Source: Colletotrichum lupini
Taxonomy: Eukaryota; Ascomycota; Sordariomycetes; Glomerellales; Glomerellaceae
Direction of reading: 5' to 3'
DNA: 64,000 nt
NCBI RefSeq assembly: GCF_023278565.1
Contig: NC_064679.1
Location: 1,364,001-1,428,000 of the forward strand
Shown: positions 21,798 to 34,394 of the stretch, in pieces
How positions within the stretch are numbered: position 1 is the stretch's first letter
Layout of the letters: each line of letters opens with the position of its first letter
Position numbers and translations under genes: made by a program
Notes under the pieces: generated by a model
The model's database searches: none
The model's input: the letters and a program-made list of their open reading frames with translations, nothing else
Told to the model about the DNA's origin: nothing

Positions 21798-23564
21798 CAC
21801 CTATTCTTGCCGAATCTGAGCATAACATATCGTTTACGACGCATTGGTGCCGGAGAAAACAGCTTCTTATTGTACTAGCCATTGAACACAAAGTCGCGTT
21901 TTGATAACGATTGGCTTCACTTCGCTATGGTACTTCATGGATAAGCTTTCCGCAACCGGCTTCCCTTAGTTTACATGATGATACCCAATGTCGGCTGTGC
22001 TTGATGAGGGGCTTGAATCAATGTCCACTGGGACTGAGCTTGGACGTATCCTGTTAGCTGACCTACTACAGTTCTCCATGTTCCTGCGCAAGCGGGTGAT
22101 GCTAGCAAAGCCGTGTCTCTGGCTTCGCCCAAGGATGCTAATTAAGGTAAGGCACTTTGCTATTAGCTAACACCCGGTCTTATCATATACGAAAGAGAGT
22201 TTAAGGCCGAGTTGAAAATGGAGAAGGAAGCAGAGTTGACCAAAGATGCCAGACAAGCGAATGGTCGCGCAATGAGATCGAAAGAGTGAAACCCTTACCT
22301 GCCCTTTCACACACGCGGAGGCTCGTGGCAAGTGAAAAGAAATGGCGGATGAGCTACCAGGCGAATGCCCAGAGATGATGCTACATCTTGCATCGAAGCG
22401 GTCCAACCCAATCTCAAGAGCCCAGGCTTTACTGCGGGGTGTTGGCATACGGTATGTAAGGCTAAGGTAATGGGAAGGACTTGATGACTGTTGAACTGTT
22501 GATGACTTGCTGCCCCGCCGGCCTCAGGAATTCACAAAACCCGAATACACTATGATCAAGTCATGATGCGTGCCATGCTCTCATCTAGCGCCAGGCACAA
22601 TGTGCTCGCGCACATGGGGCAGACACACTCTCTTTGGCGGTAAAAAAGAGAGCCCCGATATTGTTGTTGATGCGCTCGAATGAGAGGACGCCATCGCCAC
22701 GCTCGGAAACCGGTAGATGACGAGGGTGGATCCGGGGGATATCCCAGACCAGGCCGCGGACCGCTCCCTCTTTCTCCAACTTCCCCTCATTCTTTTCATC
22801 TCAAGAAGTCAAAAGTTCTGCCCTTGTCACCATGTCCTCCTCCTTGTCCTCCAGGTATTTCCCCACAGGAGCGGAGGAGGGGAAGCTTGCAAGGGGGGTT
22901 AAATAACGTTGTCCTACTTTCGCGTTCGCGCGCGAAGCTTCAGACATCAACCGGTGCGCGGCCGATGTAACGGTACTCTTCACAACTTGCGCGCAAACAC
23001 CCAATCCAAGCTGCTGTTACTCCGTACTTCTGCTCCGGACCATAGATCCTTGCTCTTTCAGTGCTCGCAGATGAAGACGCGAAATATCAACCGAGCTGAA
23101 GCAAAGAAGCCCCCCCTGGTATCCGTAGAGTCCGCGGGGCGAAATCTTGCCAAGACTGCTCGTCCTCGGTCCTGAAGCCACCGACAAGCGACGCTCACGA
23201 TGTGGGTTCTGCCGTCTGGGCGAAGAGACGTTCACGCCGGGTACCACCTTATCTGAGCAGGATGCGGGGTGATCAGGCACATCAGGAACACCGGTTCATT
23301 GCGAGGCGATCTTTTCCAAAGGCCCTGTCCATCCGGGCGAAATGAGCACATGTTCTTCCTCCACCCGGTTCGCATGCGATGCTACGCAAGTATGGCAACA
23401 TTCTCCCCGGTCCATTGAGTCCCTTGGGGATCAGCTCATCGTGTACCCGTGGAGCTTGGGGTTCCTTATAAAGAGGATGCCCCTTCGTAGCCGACTTGAT
23501 GGTTCCTTCTGTTTGACACCCTCGCGTCATTGCAACCTCAATCTCAAGCAATAGGGAAGCAAAC
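21798..23564. other. Long upstream region of the arabinofuranosidase gene
   Basis: A 1.77-kb spacer without credible genes. It ends in the promoter of the GH51 gene, with a TATA-like element near 23467. A C-C-C-C-G-G string at 23405-23410 fits the degenerate CreA carbon-repressor consensus on the minus strand, but such sites occur often by chance. Confidence 0.45.
23467..23473 (+). promoter_or_regulatory. TATA-like box upstream of GH51 gene
   Basis: TATAAAG lies 92-98 bases before the ATG at 23565, a usual distance for fungal inducible secreted-enzyme genes. Assigned from sequence only. Confidence 0.45.
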
Positions 23565-25737
23565 ATGGTGTCGCTCAAGTCGGCCATTCTGGCCGCTACT
23601 TACGCCGTTTCGGCTGCTGCTGTCGATGTCTCCATCAAGGCATCCGGTGGCAATGCCACCAGTGGCCACCAGTACGGATTCCTCCATGAGGTTTGTGAAT
23701 CAATGCCGTCTCTTGCCCGGAGGTCTTCCAACTAACATCTGCAATCTCAAGGACATCAACAACTCTGGTGATGGTGGCATCTATGCCGAGCTGATCCGCA
23801 ACCGAGCCTTCCAATTCAGCCCCAGATTCCCCGTCTCCCTCGACGCCTGGCACGCCATCAACGGCGCCAAGCTCACCCTCAAGAACCTCACCGAGCCCCT
23901 CTCTGCCGCCCTCCCCGTCTCCGTCAACGTCGCTGGGGGCAATGGCTCCGGCGCTATCGGCCTCGAGAACGATGGCTACTGGGGCATGGACGTCAAGGTG
24001 CAGAAGTACACTGGCTCTTTTTGGGTCAAGGGCTCGTATGACGGTGTCTTTACTGCTAGCCTCAAATCCGCTCTCAACGAGGACGTGTTTGGCTCTGTTG
24101 AGATTGAGTCCAAGGCATCGGCCGACGAGTGGGTTGAGCACGAGGTTGAGCTCACTCCTGAGAAGGACGCTCCCAACAGCAACAACACGTTTGCCATTAC
24201 CTTTGATCCTGCGGTATGAACCTCTTACATATCTCCAAGCTGAGCCACATATACTGACGACTCGCTTTTAGGGCGCTGCCGACGGCTCGCTGGACTTCAA
24301 CTTGATCAGCCTCTTCCCTCCCACCTACAAGGGCCGTAAGAACGGTCTTCGTGTTGATATCGCCGAGGCTCTGGCCGGACTACACCCCGTAAGAATCTTG
24401 CCCAATCCTATCAAATTTACAACAAGAACACGCGTCTAACTGGTAGACAGAGCTTGCTCCGCTTCCCCGGTGGCAACATGCTGGAGGGCTTGAACAACGG
24501 CACCTACTGGGACTGGAAGGACACTCTCGGCCCCCTTAAGAACCGCCCCGGTTTCCAGGGCGTCTGGGGCTACCAGCAAACCCACGGCCTCGGTCTCGTC
24601 GAGTACCTCGAGTGGGCATTGGACATGGGTCTGGACGTTGTCATCGGCGTTTGGGCCGGCCTCGCCCTCAACGGCGATGTGACCGCAAAGGAAGACCTCC
24701 AGCCCTTCATTGACGACGCCCTCGACCAGATCGAGTTCATCCGCGGACCCGTCGACTCCAAGTGGGGTGCCCGCCGTGCTGAGCTCGGCCACCCGGAGCC
24801 TTTCACGCTCGAGTACGTCGAGATTGGCAATGAGGACTGGCTCGCCGGGTACCCCGGCGGCTGGACCTCGTACAAGGAGTACCGCTTCCCCATGTTCATG
24901 GAGGCTATCAAGGCCAAGTACCCCGACATCACCGTCATCTCCTCCGGCGCCACCACCGACGGTGATGGTTTCGAGATTCCTGCCCCTGGCATTGGTGATT
25001 ACCACCCTTACCGCACCCCCGACGCTCTCGTCGACGAATTTGACCGTTTCGATAACGACATTGGCCACATTGTCGGCGAGGTCGCTGCCACGCACCCCAA
25101 CGGCGGCACCGGCTGGGACGGCGACCTGATGCCCTTCCCCTGGTGGATCGGCACCGTCGGCGAGGCCGTCTCCCTCATCGGCTACGAGCGCAACGCCGAC
25201 CGCATCCCGGGAACTTTCTACGCCCCCGTCCTCCGCAACATGAACCGCTGGCAATGGGCCGTGACCATTGTCCAGTTCGCCGCAGACTCGGCGCTGACGA
25301 CCCGCTCCACCAGCTGGTTCGTCTGGGAACTCTTCGCCGCGCACCCGCTGTCGCACACTCTGCCCACCGTCGGCGAGTTCGGCCCTGCATACTGGGTTGC
25401 TGGCAAGAACGAGGCCAAGGGCAGCTTGATCTGGAAGGGTGCCGTGTATAACACCACCGACAGCGCGGACGTTGACATCAACCTCGCGTTTGAGGGCGTC
25501 ACTGCTGGCACTACTGCCTCCCTGACTGTTCTGACCAACCCCAGCGGCGATCCGTTTGCGCACAACGATCCCCTCAACGGTGGCGAGACTACTGTCGCTA
25601 GCAACACTACTACTGTTGTAGCCAACGCCGATGGTGTTTTCACTTTCAGCCTCCCTGAGCTTAGCGTTGCTGTTCTTGATACTGAGGGTTCCAAGGGTAA
25701 TCAGACTGCCCGTGCTATCAGACGCTTCAACGCGTAG
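23565..25737 (+). CDS. Secreted alpha-L-arabinofuranosidase, GH51
   Basis: Releases terminal arabinofuranose from arabinan and arabinoxylan. Four exons, all phase 0: 23565-23690, 23752-24213, 24272-24388, 24451-25737, giving 663 residues, typical for fungal GH51. A signal peptide spans about residues 1-19. The N-terminal region holds the family's [20 protein letters not shown] motif across the first intron. L-L-R-F-P-G-G-N opens exon 4. The acid/base glutamate is in V-E-I-G-N-E-D-W, and the nucleophile is most likely the glutamate in H-I-V-G-E-V-A-A. Many N-glycosylation sites occur. The ATG gives an immediate signal peptide. Codon use is strongly C-biased at third positions, fitting high expression when induced. 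Family and role are confident. Confidence 0.95.
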
Positions 25738-26363
25738 ATGATGGGGCAGAAAGAATAACGGAACCTTCTCTGTAATCCTCTCTGTCAGATTAGTGAATTT
25801 CGATCATCCACATTTGCATTGCTGTGCTTGAGTGTACCTCCAGTCCACGCGGGTCAAGGCCATAAATGAGCCAGTGAGAGACAGGGATCCAATCCTTGAT
25901 GTGCTCAACGCTGAAGTTATGTGTAAGCAAAACATCCCGAAAGGAGATACTTCAAAGTAGCCTTCTACAACTACCTTTCATGTGGATAAAGTTGTAGATT
26001 TGCGAGCGATTGTGTATCTGTTCAAGGAGGCAGTGCGACTGGGCTTGCGGCTCTATGTATCACCTCATGCGGGCTTACCAGTCAGCCACTGCCAGAACGA
26101 TGCAGCTGAAGGACCACCGCGACGAATAGCAAGATATTTCGGTCGCGGCTAAGCCGTTGCGCAGCCACAATCGAGTGCATACATATGCATCCTCAGCCCA
26201 CCCCCTTCTTATCAGTTGGACAATCAGGCTTCAAGGCTGATTGCATGTTAAGTGTGGCTTTCTCCCATGGAATTGAGGCAACGCGAAGATGTATTTCTTC
26301 TCTCTCTGACAAACATCACAGCTACCGATTTGGACTTTCAACTCCACTTCATTGCAGCTCACC
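25738..26363. other. Intergenic spacer before HET gene
   Basis: A 626-base region with GH51 3' flank and HET promoter. No gene or repeat recognised. Confidence 0.5.
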
Positions 26364-29243
26364 ATGTCTCGATGGCATGAACGTGGGTGCGCTCGGCCTG
26401 ATGTCGTGGTCTGCGATGGCCTTCCATGTTGTCGATTTTGCTACGGAGTAGCATCAATTGAGGACCTCCAATTCGATACTTCTCTCAGAATTAGAAAAGC
26501 TCCTGTCCTTGGGAACAGCTCTACATACAATCTCCAATGGCCTGCATGCGTCGATTACGTCGACTCTCGACCAGAAATCCCACCCAGTGCGTCTACTAGC
26601 TCAAGTCTTGGCTCTAACTTTTCATTTGGAAGAATGTCAGGCTCCGAGCGAATACAATCTCTCTTGAAGGGACCAGGCGCACCTTTGAAAGAGTTCGCGA
26701 CGACAGAAGAGCCACAGACGAAGCGAAGAAAAACCTCGGTCGCCGAAGATTCGTATCGCCCTTTAAGATGCTACCCAATCCTGTGGGGCAGCCAAGAGAT
26801 ACGAATATTGAAACTGGATGCAGGGGACAATGATAACCCTCTCCACGGAAGCTTTCAAAGTGTGCAGTTGAATTCCAACAAGGCAAGATACGAGGCCCTG
26901 TCATACACTTGGGCCGACCTTTCCGGAGACTCTATCAGGCGTAGGCCAATGTTCATTGGACCCTACTGGGATATCATCCCTATTACTCGGAACTGCGAAG
27001 ACGCTCTTCGTAGCGTTCAATTGGTTGGCGGAGGCTCTCGGTCTATCTGGGTCGACTCTCTTTGCATCAACCAGGACGACGAAGAGGAGCGGAACGCACA
27101 AGTGGCTCTGATGCCACAGATATACGCTGCCGCCATCGGAGTTTTGGCATACCTTGGCCCAGCAGCTGATGACAGCGACAGAGCACTCAACGCTATATTC
27201 CACTCAATATCTCATCGCAACTGTGGTCATAGTGGAGAGGAAAGTGAAGTCTGCGCAGATTGCCGGATGCCTATTATAAAGCTTTTCAGCCGACCGTACT
27301 TTCGGAGGTTGTGGGTGGTCCAGGAAGTTGTGCTTAGCAGAGCCCTAACGCTTTACTGTGGTTCAAAGTCAACTCTTTGGCCTTTCTCGGGAATGTTAAC
27401 CCCTTTTGTCCGTTGTTCCTGGATTATCACTCGGGACAAAGCTACAATCTGCCCTCTACAAAATCTTTTCGGTCTTATGGTCGCCACCAGCAATTGTTTA
27501 TGCAAGGATCCACGAGACAATGTATTTGCTCTGCTGGGCTTAGTCTCGCGGTGGAATACGTTTCCAATCTTTCCAGACTACAGGCTTACAGTGGAGGAAG
27601 TCAGCATTGGTGTTGCGGCATATTTGACGCAGAAATGTGGCCTTGGGATGGCTGTCCTTCTTTTCGCAGGTGAGAACCGACCTCGACAGAGCACTCTACC
27701 ATCTTGGATTCCAGACATACGAATGCCGTTTCGCCCATCGAAAATCGAAAACAACCTTTACGAAAGGTTCGTCAAATCTGGAAAAATCAAGGAAAATGAG
27801 AAGTCAATATTCGATAACGTCGTGTTGGACACGGGATCCCTCTCGTTACAACTGTCCTCTCCCTGTGATATCCGCATCAATTCTCGAAGCGGATTTCTAG
27901 AGGTCACAGCAATCAGGGTTTGCGATCTTCGCGGATTCTTTACTGAGGACGGCAAATTTGCGAAGTCATTCGTTCGACCTGAATGCGAGGACGGCCCAGA
28001 AATGAAGGCTACGCTGATCATCCCCGATTCGCCATCTCCTATTACCAGAAGAAGTGTGTATCGAGATGCCACTCAAATCAACATCTCCCACCACATACGA
28101 CAAGATGACGTTCTTTTCTGGCTTCATGGCATCGATGGATACGCAGTATTAAGACCAACCCGTATCTCTTCAACTTACCGTCTTTTGTGTGCCTGTGATC
28201 TATCAATCATGAATCTCGACACCGGCGAAATCTCAAAAAACATGAGATTCAGACCTTTTAGTACCAATGATCACACACAACTGGATGAACGAAAGAGACG
28301 TCTCATAGAAGATTTGCGTTTGACTATTGGAAGAGAGAATGCGAAACCAATGTTGCGGGCGCAAGCAGAGCCTTTCTTGATGAAACTTGCAACATATATC
28401 TGCCGTCATCAGAGCGATTCAAAAAACAGTCTTTGGAAGACATGGAAGCAATTCGAAGCCAAGTTGAAGCCTTACCTCGAGGACGAACGGGGGATTCAGT
28501 TACTATTACGTGGCATAACTGAGGCGGATCATATCACAATGGCAACTTGGCAAGATGGTACGTCGTCACATGCCTCTGTATCCAAGAGGTTTATGCTGAG
28601 GTCCTCAGAGTCTCTATTAACTCTTCTTTGGTCGTTGTTACCCAAGAGAAGGCACCACATGAATAAAGCATTCGGTGTGGAAAAGATGTCGCTTCCGTAC
28701 GAAGAGGTACTAAAGGGGTTTCAAGATTGGGCCGATACAACGAACGACCTGTTGTTTGCTATGGCCCATTCGGTTGAACACAAATATGAGTTCGTTTTTG
28801 GAATTCGTTCATCTGTGTCAGTACAAAAAGCCTGGCTGAGAGCTTTCAAGAGGTTCGAGAACAGGATGATGCCTCAGCCGAGTAGTATTATGGGAGCCAT
28901 GGAGGCTATTGTCTATGTCTTGAAGTTGTTCCCTCACACGGAGGAAGAACATGAACAACTTTGCTCTTCTACACACGTACAACAAAGGCTGCATTCTGAA
29001 ACAAACGAAATTGTGCGGTCATACTCTACGAGAAACTGTCTGTGGAACTGGGAAGCGGTAGGAAGCAATTTTGAGAAAAGATGGAAAATTCTGGAACGCT
29101 TGGGCCAGGACCGGTGGTTAGCATCATGGCGAGATGGACCAATCGATATGCTTGTGGGACTGGAGCAACAAATGTCGATTCGCTATCAAATGAACTCTTT
29201 CGGGTTCAACTTGACTCTACCTACCAATGTTACGATCCAGTAA
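26364..29243 (+). CDS. HET-domain (heterokaryon incompatibility) protein
   Basis: Single exon, 959 residues from the ATG at 26364. HET proteins trigger cell death after fusion of genetically different hyphae. The HET domain (about residues 176-340) shows Y-E-A-L-S-Y-T-W at 176-183, then I-T-R-N-C-E-D-A-L-R, then W-V-D-S-L-C-I-N-Q-D-D, and R-L-W-V-V-Q-E-V later on, all diagnostic. Before it, residues 9-26 carry five cysteines (C-x7-C-x4-C-C-x2-C) that could bind a metal. The 500-residue C-terminal part is helical with no recognised effector or repeat domain. GC content is lower than in the neighbouring GH51 gene, in keeping with a fast-evolving accessory gene. The gene ends about 0.3 kb from the transposon-split hydrolase. 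Confidence 0.92.
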   Translation: MSRWHERGCARPDVVVCDGLPCCRFCYGVASIEDLQFDTSLRIRKAPVLGNSSTYNLQWPACVDYVDSRPEIPPSASTSSSLGSNFSFGRMSGSERIQSLLKGPGAPLKEFATTEEPQTKRRKTSVAEDSYRPLRCYPILWGSQEIRILKLDAGDNDNPLHGSFQSVQLNSNKARYEALSYTWADLSGDSIRRRPMFIGPYWDIIPITRNCEDALRSVQLVGGGSRSIWVDSLCINQDDEEERNAQVALMPQIYAAAIGVLAYLGPAADDSDRALNAIFHSISHRNCGHSGEESEVCADCRMPIIKLFSRPYFRRLWVVQEVVLSRALTLYCGSKSTLWPFSGMLTPFVRCSWIITRDKATICPLQNLFGLMVATSNCLCKDPRDNVFALLGLVSRWNTFPIFPDYRLTVEEVSIGVAAYLTQKCGLGMAVLLFAGENRPRQSTLPSWIPDIRMPFRPSKIENNLYERFVKSGKIKENEKSIFDNVVLDTGSLSLQLSSPCDIRINSRSGFLEVTAIRVCDLRGFFTEDGKFAKSFVRPECEDGPEMKATLIIPDSPSPITRRSVYRDATQINISHHIRQDDVLFWLHGIDGYAVLRPTRISSTYRLLCACDLSIMNLDTGEISKNMRFRPFSTNDHTQLDERKRRLIEDLRLTIGRENAKPMLRAQAEPFLMKLATYICRHQSDSKNSLWKTWKQFEAKLKPYLEDERGIQLLLRGITEADHITMATWQDGTSSHASVSKRFMLRSSESLLTLLWSLLPKRRHHMNKAFGVEKMSLPYEEVLKGFQDWADTTNDLLFAMAHSVEHKYEFVFGIRSSVSVQKAWLRAFKRFENRMMPQPSSIMGAMEAIVYVLKLFPHTEEEHEQLCSSTHVQQRLHSETNEIVRSYSTRNCLWNWEAVGSNFEKRWKILERLGQDRWLASWRDGPIDMLVGLEQQMSIRYQMNSFGFNLTLPTNVTIQ

Positions 29244-29922
29244 GTTACGCTAAAATAGTATCATGATCATTCATCGATACTTGAGCATCAGAGGAACTCC
29301 AGTGTTTGCTACTTTTCTTTTCTTGGTCATATTCAAATAGAGCTTTGCAGCCACGTCACAATGCATCTTGCCCCTCAGAACTCACAGATGGCAGTCCTTC
29401 AAGAACCGTGAGATCATATTATTATGAATTGGGTTGATAGTGAACATGAGTACATTGGTCAAAGACGTAGGCGTTCGCCAGACTAAAACGTTCTCTTTTC
29501 ATTTCTTGAGTACTAATTCACGTTGGCTCAACTTGCTCAAGGGGCACCACCATCCGAAAACTTCAGTTCCTGGCCGGATACACCCTTCAGTACATTCCCA
29601 ATGCCAGGCACTTCGCCGTTTCCTCCTTGCATAATCGCAGCATAGTTATCAGCAATGAGCTGGATTCCGGAATCGAATCCCTTCTTATTAAATTGACAAT
29701 GGCCTCCCACTGGCTTGTTGTTGGCTGTCTGAAGCTTGTTGATTGCTTCGGTCTTCATTCCCTTGTCCTTGACAACCTTTTCGTACGCCTTCATGGTATC
29801 GGAGATTGATACTTGCAAGTGCTGAAGCTCCTTCTGGGTGCTTTGATAGTGAAGCCGAGTTCTCATCAGAGCGTCGCGAGAGGACTGCGATACTTCGACG
29901 CGGGGTTCCATGGCACCGCAGC

Positions 29923-29927
29923 CAAGC
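29923..29927. repeat. Target-site duplication, left copy (CAAGC)
   Basis: Five bases immediately outside the 5' LTR. They match the right copy except for one C/T difference. This copy preserves the hydrolase codons (Leu-Gly on the minus strand), so it is the ancestral form. Confidence 0.85.
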
Positions 29928-30136
29928 TGTCAGGCCTCGCCGGTTAGGCCTCGTTAGTTAAGGGATAGCTCAGGGGGTATAAAGAGGGGGACTAAGTAAT
30001 AAAGGAGCAGCTTAAGTATATATAGAGTGCTAGTAGTATACCTCGAGGGAAGGGTAGATTTTAATAATTCCTCTTTTAAACCCTAATAATAATTAGCCTC
30101 TATAAGCTTCTTTTTTATATTATATACTTATTAATA
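29928..30136 (+). repeat. 5' LTR (209 bp)
   Basis: Aligns without gaps to 37076-37284. Its outer end (29928-29975) keeps G and C, whereas its inner end (about 30060-30136) is converted to A/T. Confidence 0.92.
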
Positions 30137-31573
30137 ATTTAAAATCTTTATTTATAAAGGGGATTAGGCCGGAAGCTTAAAATATTAATAAGAACGAGAC
30201 GTAATAAGAGAGCATAGTTAATACTATAATAATAATAAAAAGACGACTCTTTTTTATTAAACCCCCTAGAGTTACTTCTTCTTTAATAAACAATATAAGA
30301 ACGAAGCATAATAAGATAAATAACGTAATAGCGACGTAAAAAGACCGTATTATTAAGAGTATTAACGAATTTTAAATAAAATAGTAAACCTCTTACTCTT
30401 ATTTACTAATACTTAAACTAAATAGTAAGTAATAGGTTAGTAAAATTATAAGAATAAGAACGATAATTAGAGGAAGAAATCTTTATTATAATATATAAAG
30501 AGCGCTTATATAAAAAATAAGTAGATTTAGAACGCCTATAGAGCTCTTTAAATAGCCCGGCCCCTATACTAAAAACTACGGTTTTAATTATAGCGGCCTC
30601 GGATATTAGTTTTAATATAAATAAGAATATAAACCCCCGGACTAAGGATAGTTCGATAAATAAAGCTATACTTAAAGCGCTACTTAAGTAATAATAAAGT
30701 AACGAGTTCGTACTACTTAAGCCCCTATTTATTAGCTCTTTCTTAACTTAAGTAAGCGTTATAAACAGAACGTTTACGTTTAAATTACTATCTCTTCTTA
30801 ACTTATTATATATTAATAAATCAGTATAGGACTTATAGAGCTTCTTTTTTAATTATTATTATTATTTTAACTTATAGGCTTAATAAATAAGAATAGACCG
30901 TAATAAAGTAGTATATATAGTTAGCTACCTAAGTAATAGCATAAAGACCTCTTAGATATACTATATTTTTAATTACTAAAAGACCCCTAGGCTTATAATA
31001 AATTAGGTTATATAAGAAGAACTAAAGACCTTTTTATAAATTAACCTATTTAATCCCGCTAGTTAAAAAATAGTAGCGAGTATATAATTAAATAGTACTT
31101 CGTAAAGCTAAAAAGAGAAAGTTAATAAGTTCGTTAGCCGTATTAATAAGCTTGAGATAGAATTAGAATATATTTTAATAAAAAAATAGAGGATTTTTAT
31201 ATTAATAAGTAAGTTACGGCCCGAACTATGCTTTATAATAGTATTATAAATAGAACTTTTGCGGACTTATTTATAACTAATATTATTAATAAGACGTATT
31301 AAATAATCCTCGTTATTAATAAAGAGCTTACGAACGTCCCCTAGGTAATATTTTAATTTAAATTCGAACGAGCTAATAAGAAGATACCGGGGTACTAATA
31401 AGTTAAATACGTAAAGAATATGCTATAACTTACTTAGTAAGGATATTATATATTATAATTATAAAAAGATTAGTTATATTATAAGGGATTACTTATAACT
31501 ATAAGAGTAGTATTAATAATACTATAATTATAATAAAACTAAGTATTTTATTAATAACTACCCGAGCGTTATA

Positions 31574-31615
31574 TACCGTAAATATAATTAAAAGGGGTAT
31601 AAGGCTACTAGTTAT
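31574..31615 (+). pseudogene. Gag CCHC zinc-knuckle relic
   Basis: In one frame the spacing x2-x4-x4 of a CCHC knuckle is kept, but all four ligand positions are now Tyr codons (TAC or TAT) and one residue between them is a stop. Each change is explained by a single G-to-A or C-to-T step, as RIP would produce. Confidence 0.65.
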
Positions 31616-32458
31616 TAATTAGACCTTACCTTAGTTAAGTAGCGCGGACTAATAACGAGCTCGAATACTATCTTAGTAAGGAGAATAGCTAGCGATTAAT
31701 AAGGGCGGCGCTTAAATATCTTAATTTATATATATTTAAACTACGTATAGGAAAAGCTAAGCGCCCTTATTAATTTAAGAATAAAAGGGAACGTAGTTAG
31801 TATTAGTTTACTTAATAACTTTAATACTAATTTATAAATTTACTTATTACTATAATTAATAAATATAGAAAGTAAATAGATAGAGACGCTAAGAAGCTAC
31901 TATTTATAGCTTTAAATTATTAATAGCGACTACGTAATAAAAATATAGCTATATTACTTTATAATAGCTAATATTATAGTACTTATACTTATCCTCGGTT
32001 TCCCTTAGCTAGAGGATATTAACTTATTAATTAGTTAGAAATAAAAAAAGTAGTAGTATTTAATTTACGAACGATATATCTACTTAGACGCCCTAAAGAA
32101 GGGGCTATTAAACGACTTAGTTTTAATAATATTTACGTATATTATAATTAACTTAGCTATAAATAGCGACGTAGTACTAGCGAGCATAGCCGAGGACTAG
32201 AAGCTACGTTATTAGGACTTTAATAACTTATTTTTAAAAAAGAAGGCTATTTTATTACTAAATAGAGTACTATACGATTATTATATTAAGCTAAATAACG
32301 CGGCGCTTATCCCCCAGGGATTTATTTACTTATTATCGAACTATAAGCTTAAGATCTTATGCGACTATTTAATAAAAATAAAGGCTAGGGGCTAGATATA
32401 CCCCTTTATAAGCCTAGTAAGAGTACCTATCTTTTTTATACTTAAAAAAAGAGGAGAA

Positions 32459-32810
32459 CTACGACTTTACGTTAATTATAGAGCGATTAATAAGATTATA
32501 TAAAAAAATAGAACGCTATTACTATTAATTAGAGAGATATTAAATAGACTATTTAATACTTTTGTTTTTATAAAGCTAGACCTTAAGAACGCGTATTATT
32601 ATATATATATAGCTGAGGGCGATAAGTAGAAAATGGTTTTTTATATTAAATACGGGTAGTTCAAGTACTTAGTTATACTTTTTAAGCTAACTAACGCGCC
32701 CGCGACTTTTTAAGTATATATTAATAACATTCTAAACGGCTTAGTTAATACCGTTTATATTATATATTTAGATAATATTTTAATATATAGTAATAATTAC
32801 GTAGTATATA
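32459..32810 (+). pseudogene. Reverse transcriptase core relic
   Basis: One frame reads through L-R-L-Y-V-N-Y-R-A-I-N-K, then F-I-K-L-D-L-K-N-A-Y, then a N-A-P-A-T-F block interrupted by a stop, and finally Y-L-D-N at 32765-32776 where the family has Y-x-D-D. The catalytic Asp-to-Asn change is a G-to-A transition. The order and spacing match the fingers and palm of Ty3/Gypsy RT. Confidence 0.85.
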
Positions 32811-34394
32811 AAGAGTATATACGTAGTATATTATAGAGATTATAGTAATAAAACCTATATTTAAATAGTAATAAATATAAGTTTTATATATCGTATATAG
32901 GATTCTTAGGGTATATCGTATTTAATAAAAGCGTAAAGATAGAACCTGCGCGTACCGAAGCTATAGTAAATTAGCTATTTCTAAAGAGCGTTAAAAATAT
33001 ATAGACGTTCTTTAGATTTATAAGGTTCTATTATAAATTTATTAATAACTATACTAAGATAATAATACTTTTAATAAACTTACTAAGGAAAGTAAAACTA
33101 AGATAGTTAGAGCTACTAATACCTACCGTAGAGTTATTTAAAAAGCTATTAGTAGTATTTATTAACGCGCTAATACTACGATATTTTAACCTTACCTTAT
33201 TTATACGGTTATAAATAAACGCTTTAGCTCGAGCTATTAGCTTAGTAATTACGTAATTATTTAAGGGTAATTAGTACTTAATTATTTATAAGTTAAGGAA
33301 ATTAATAAATATAAAGAGCTATTATAGTATAAGAGATGCGGAGCTATTAGTTATTATAGACGTACTAAGGAACTAGTAATACTATTTTGTTTATAGCTAA
33401 GATTAAGTCATAATATTTATAAATTATTTTAACTTATAGTTCTTAAATATAAAAAAGACATTAAATAAAAAATAGCTACGCTAATTAAATAAACTCGTAA
33501 TATTTAATATTAAAATTAAGTTTAAGCTAGGTATAAAAAACTTAGTAAATAGATTATTATAAAAACTTACTTATAATAAAAAATAATAATAATAGCGGAG
33601 TAGAGGAGTTATTATTAAAAATAAAAAAAGACTTTTATAATACTAAAAATATATAAGAGCCCCTTAAAGTTATAATAATTAAGTATATAAAAACGAGCTA
33701 TAAAAATAGCTTTTAAATAAAAAGGATAATAAGTATTTTAAAAATAGAACTAATAATAATATAAAAAAGTAAATAAAAGAGGTTAAGAGCTCCGGCTTAA
33801 GGGAACTTTAAGGAGTATTTTGAGAGGTATAATAGGGCTACGAGCCTAGGGTATTAAAGTTATAATATAATACTTAGAGAGCTACTTAAGTTTATTATTA
33901 GAACTATAAATTACGAACTACTCGTTTTATAAAACTCTAATATAATAAGAGTACTTAAAATAGTAATTAGTAAGGAGGGGTTATTAATAATAAGTTAATT
34001 ATAAGCTACTTAATAAGAGGACGCTTTTATAAGGGATAGGTAGTAAATTAAGAGGAACTAACGGCCTCGCTTAGCTAAGAAAAAGTAATAATAGAGCTAA
34101 GTATACGACTTAAGAAGGCTATTATATTATAGTAACTATGCTTATATATTACTATATAAGGGGCTAAGGAGGGAGGTTATTAAAGTATATTACGATATAT
34201 TTATAGTAGGATATTATAGCATAAAGCGGATAATAATACTACTAAAACACTATTATTATTAAAATAGAGTAAATAAGGATATAAAAAGTTATATTAATAC
34301 TTATATAGTATACTAATAAACAAAGCTTTATTATTATAAGTTATATAGTTTATTATACTCCCTACTTACCCTAGTTAGGCTATAATAAGAGATA

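Noticed and set aside
24436..25563. 375-codon minus-strand frame inside the GH51 gene
   Set aside because: Antisense shadow caused by the strong third-position C bias of the arabinofuranosidase gene; the translation is Val/Gly/Glu-rich with no domain.
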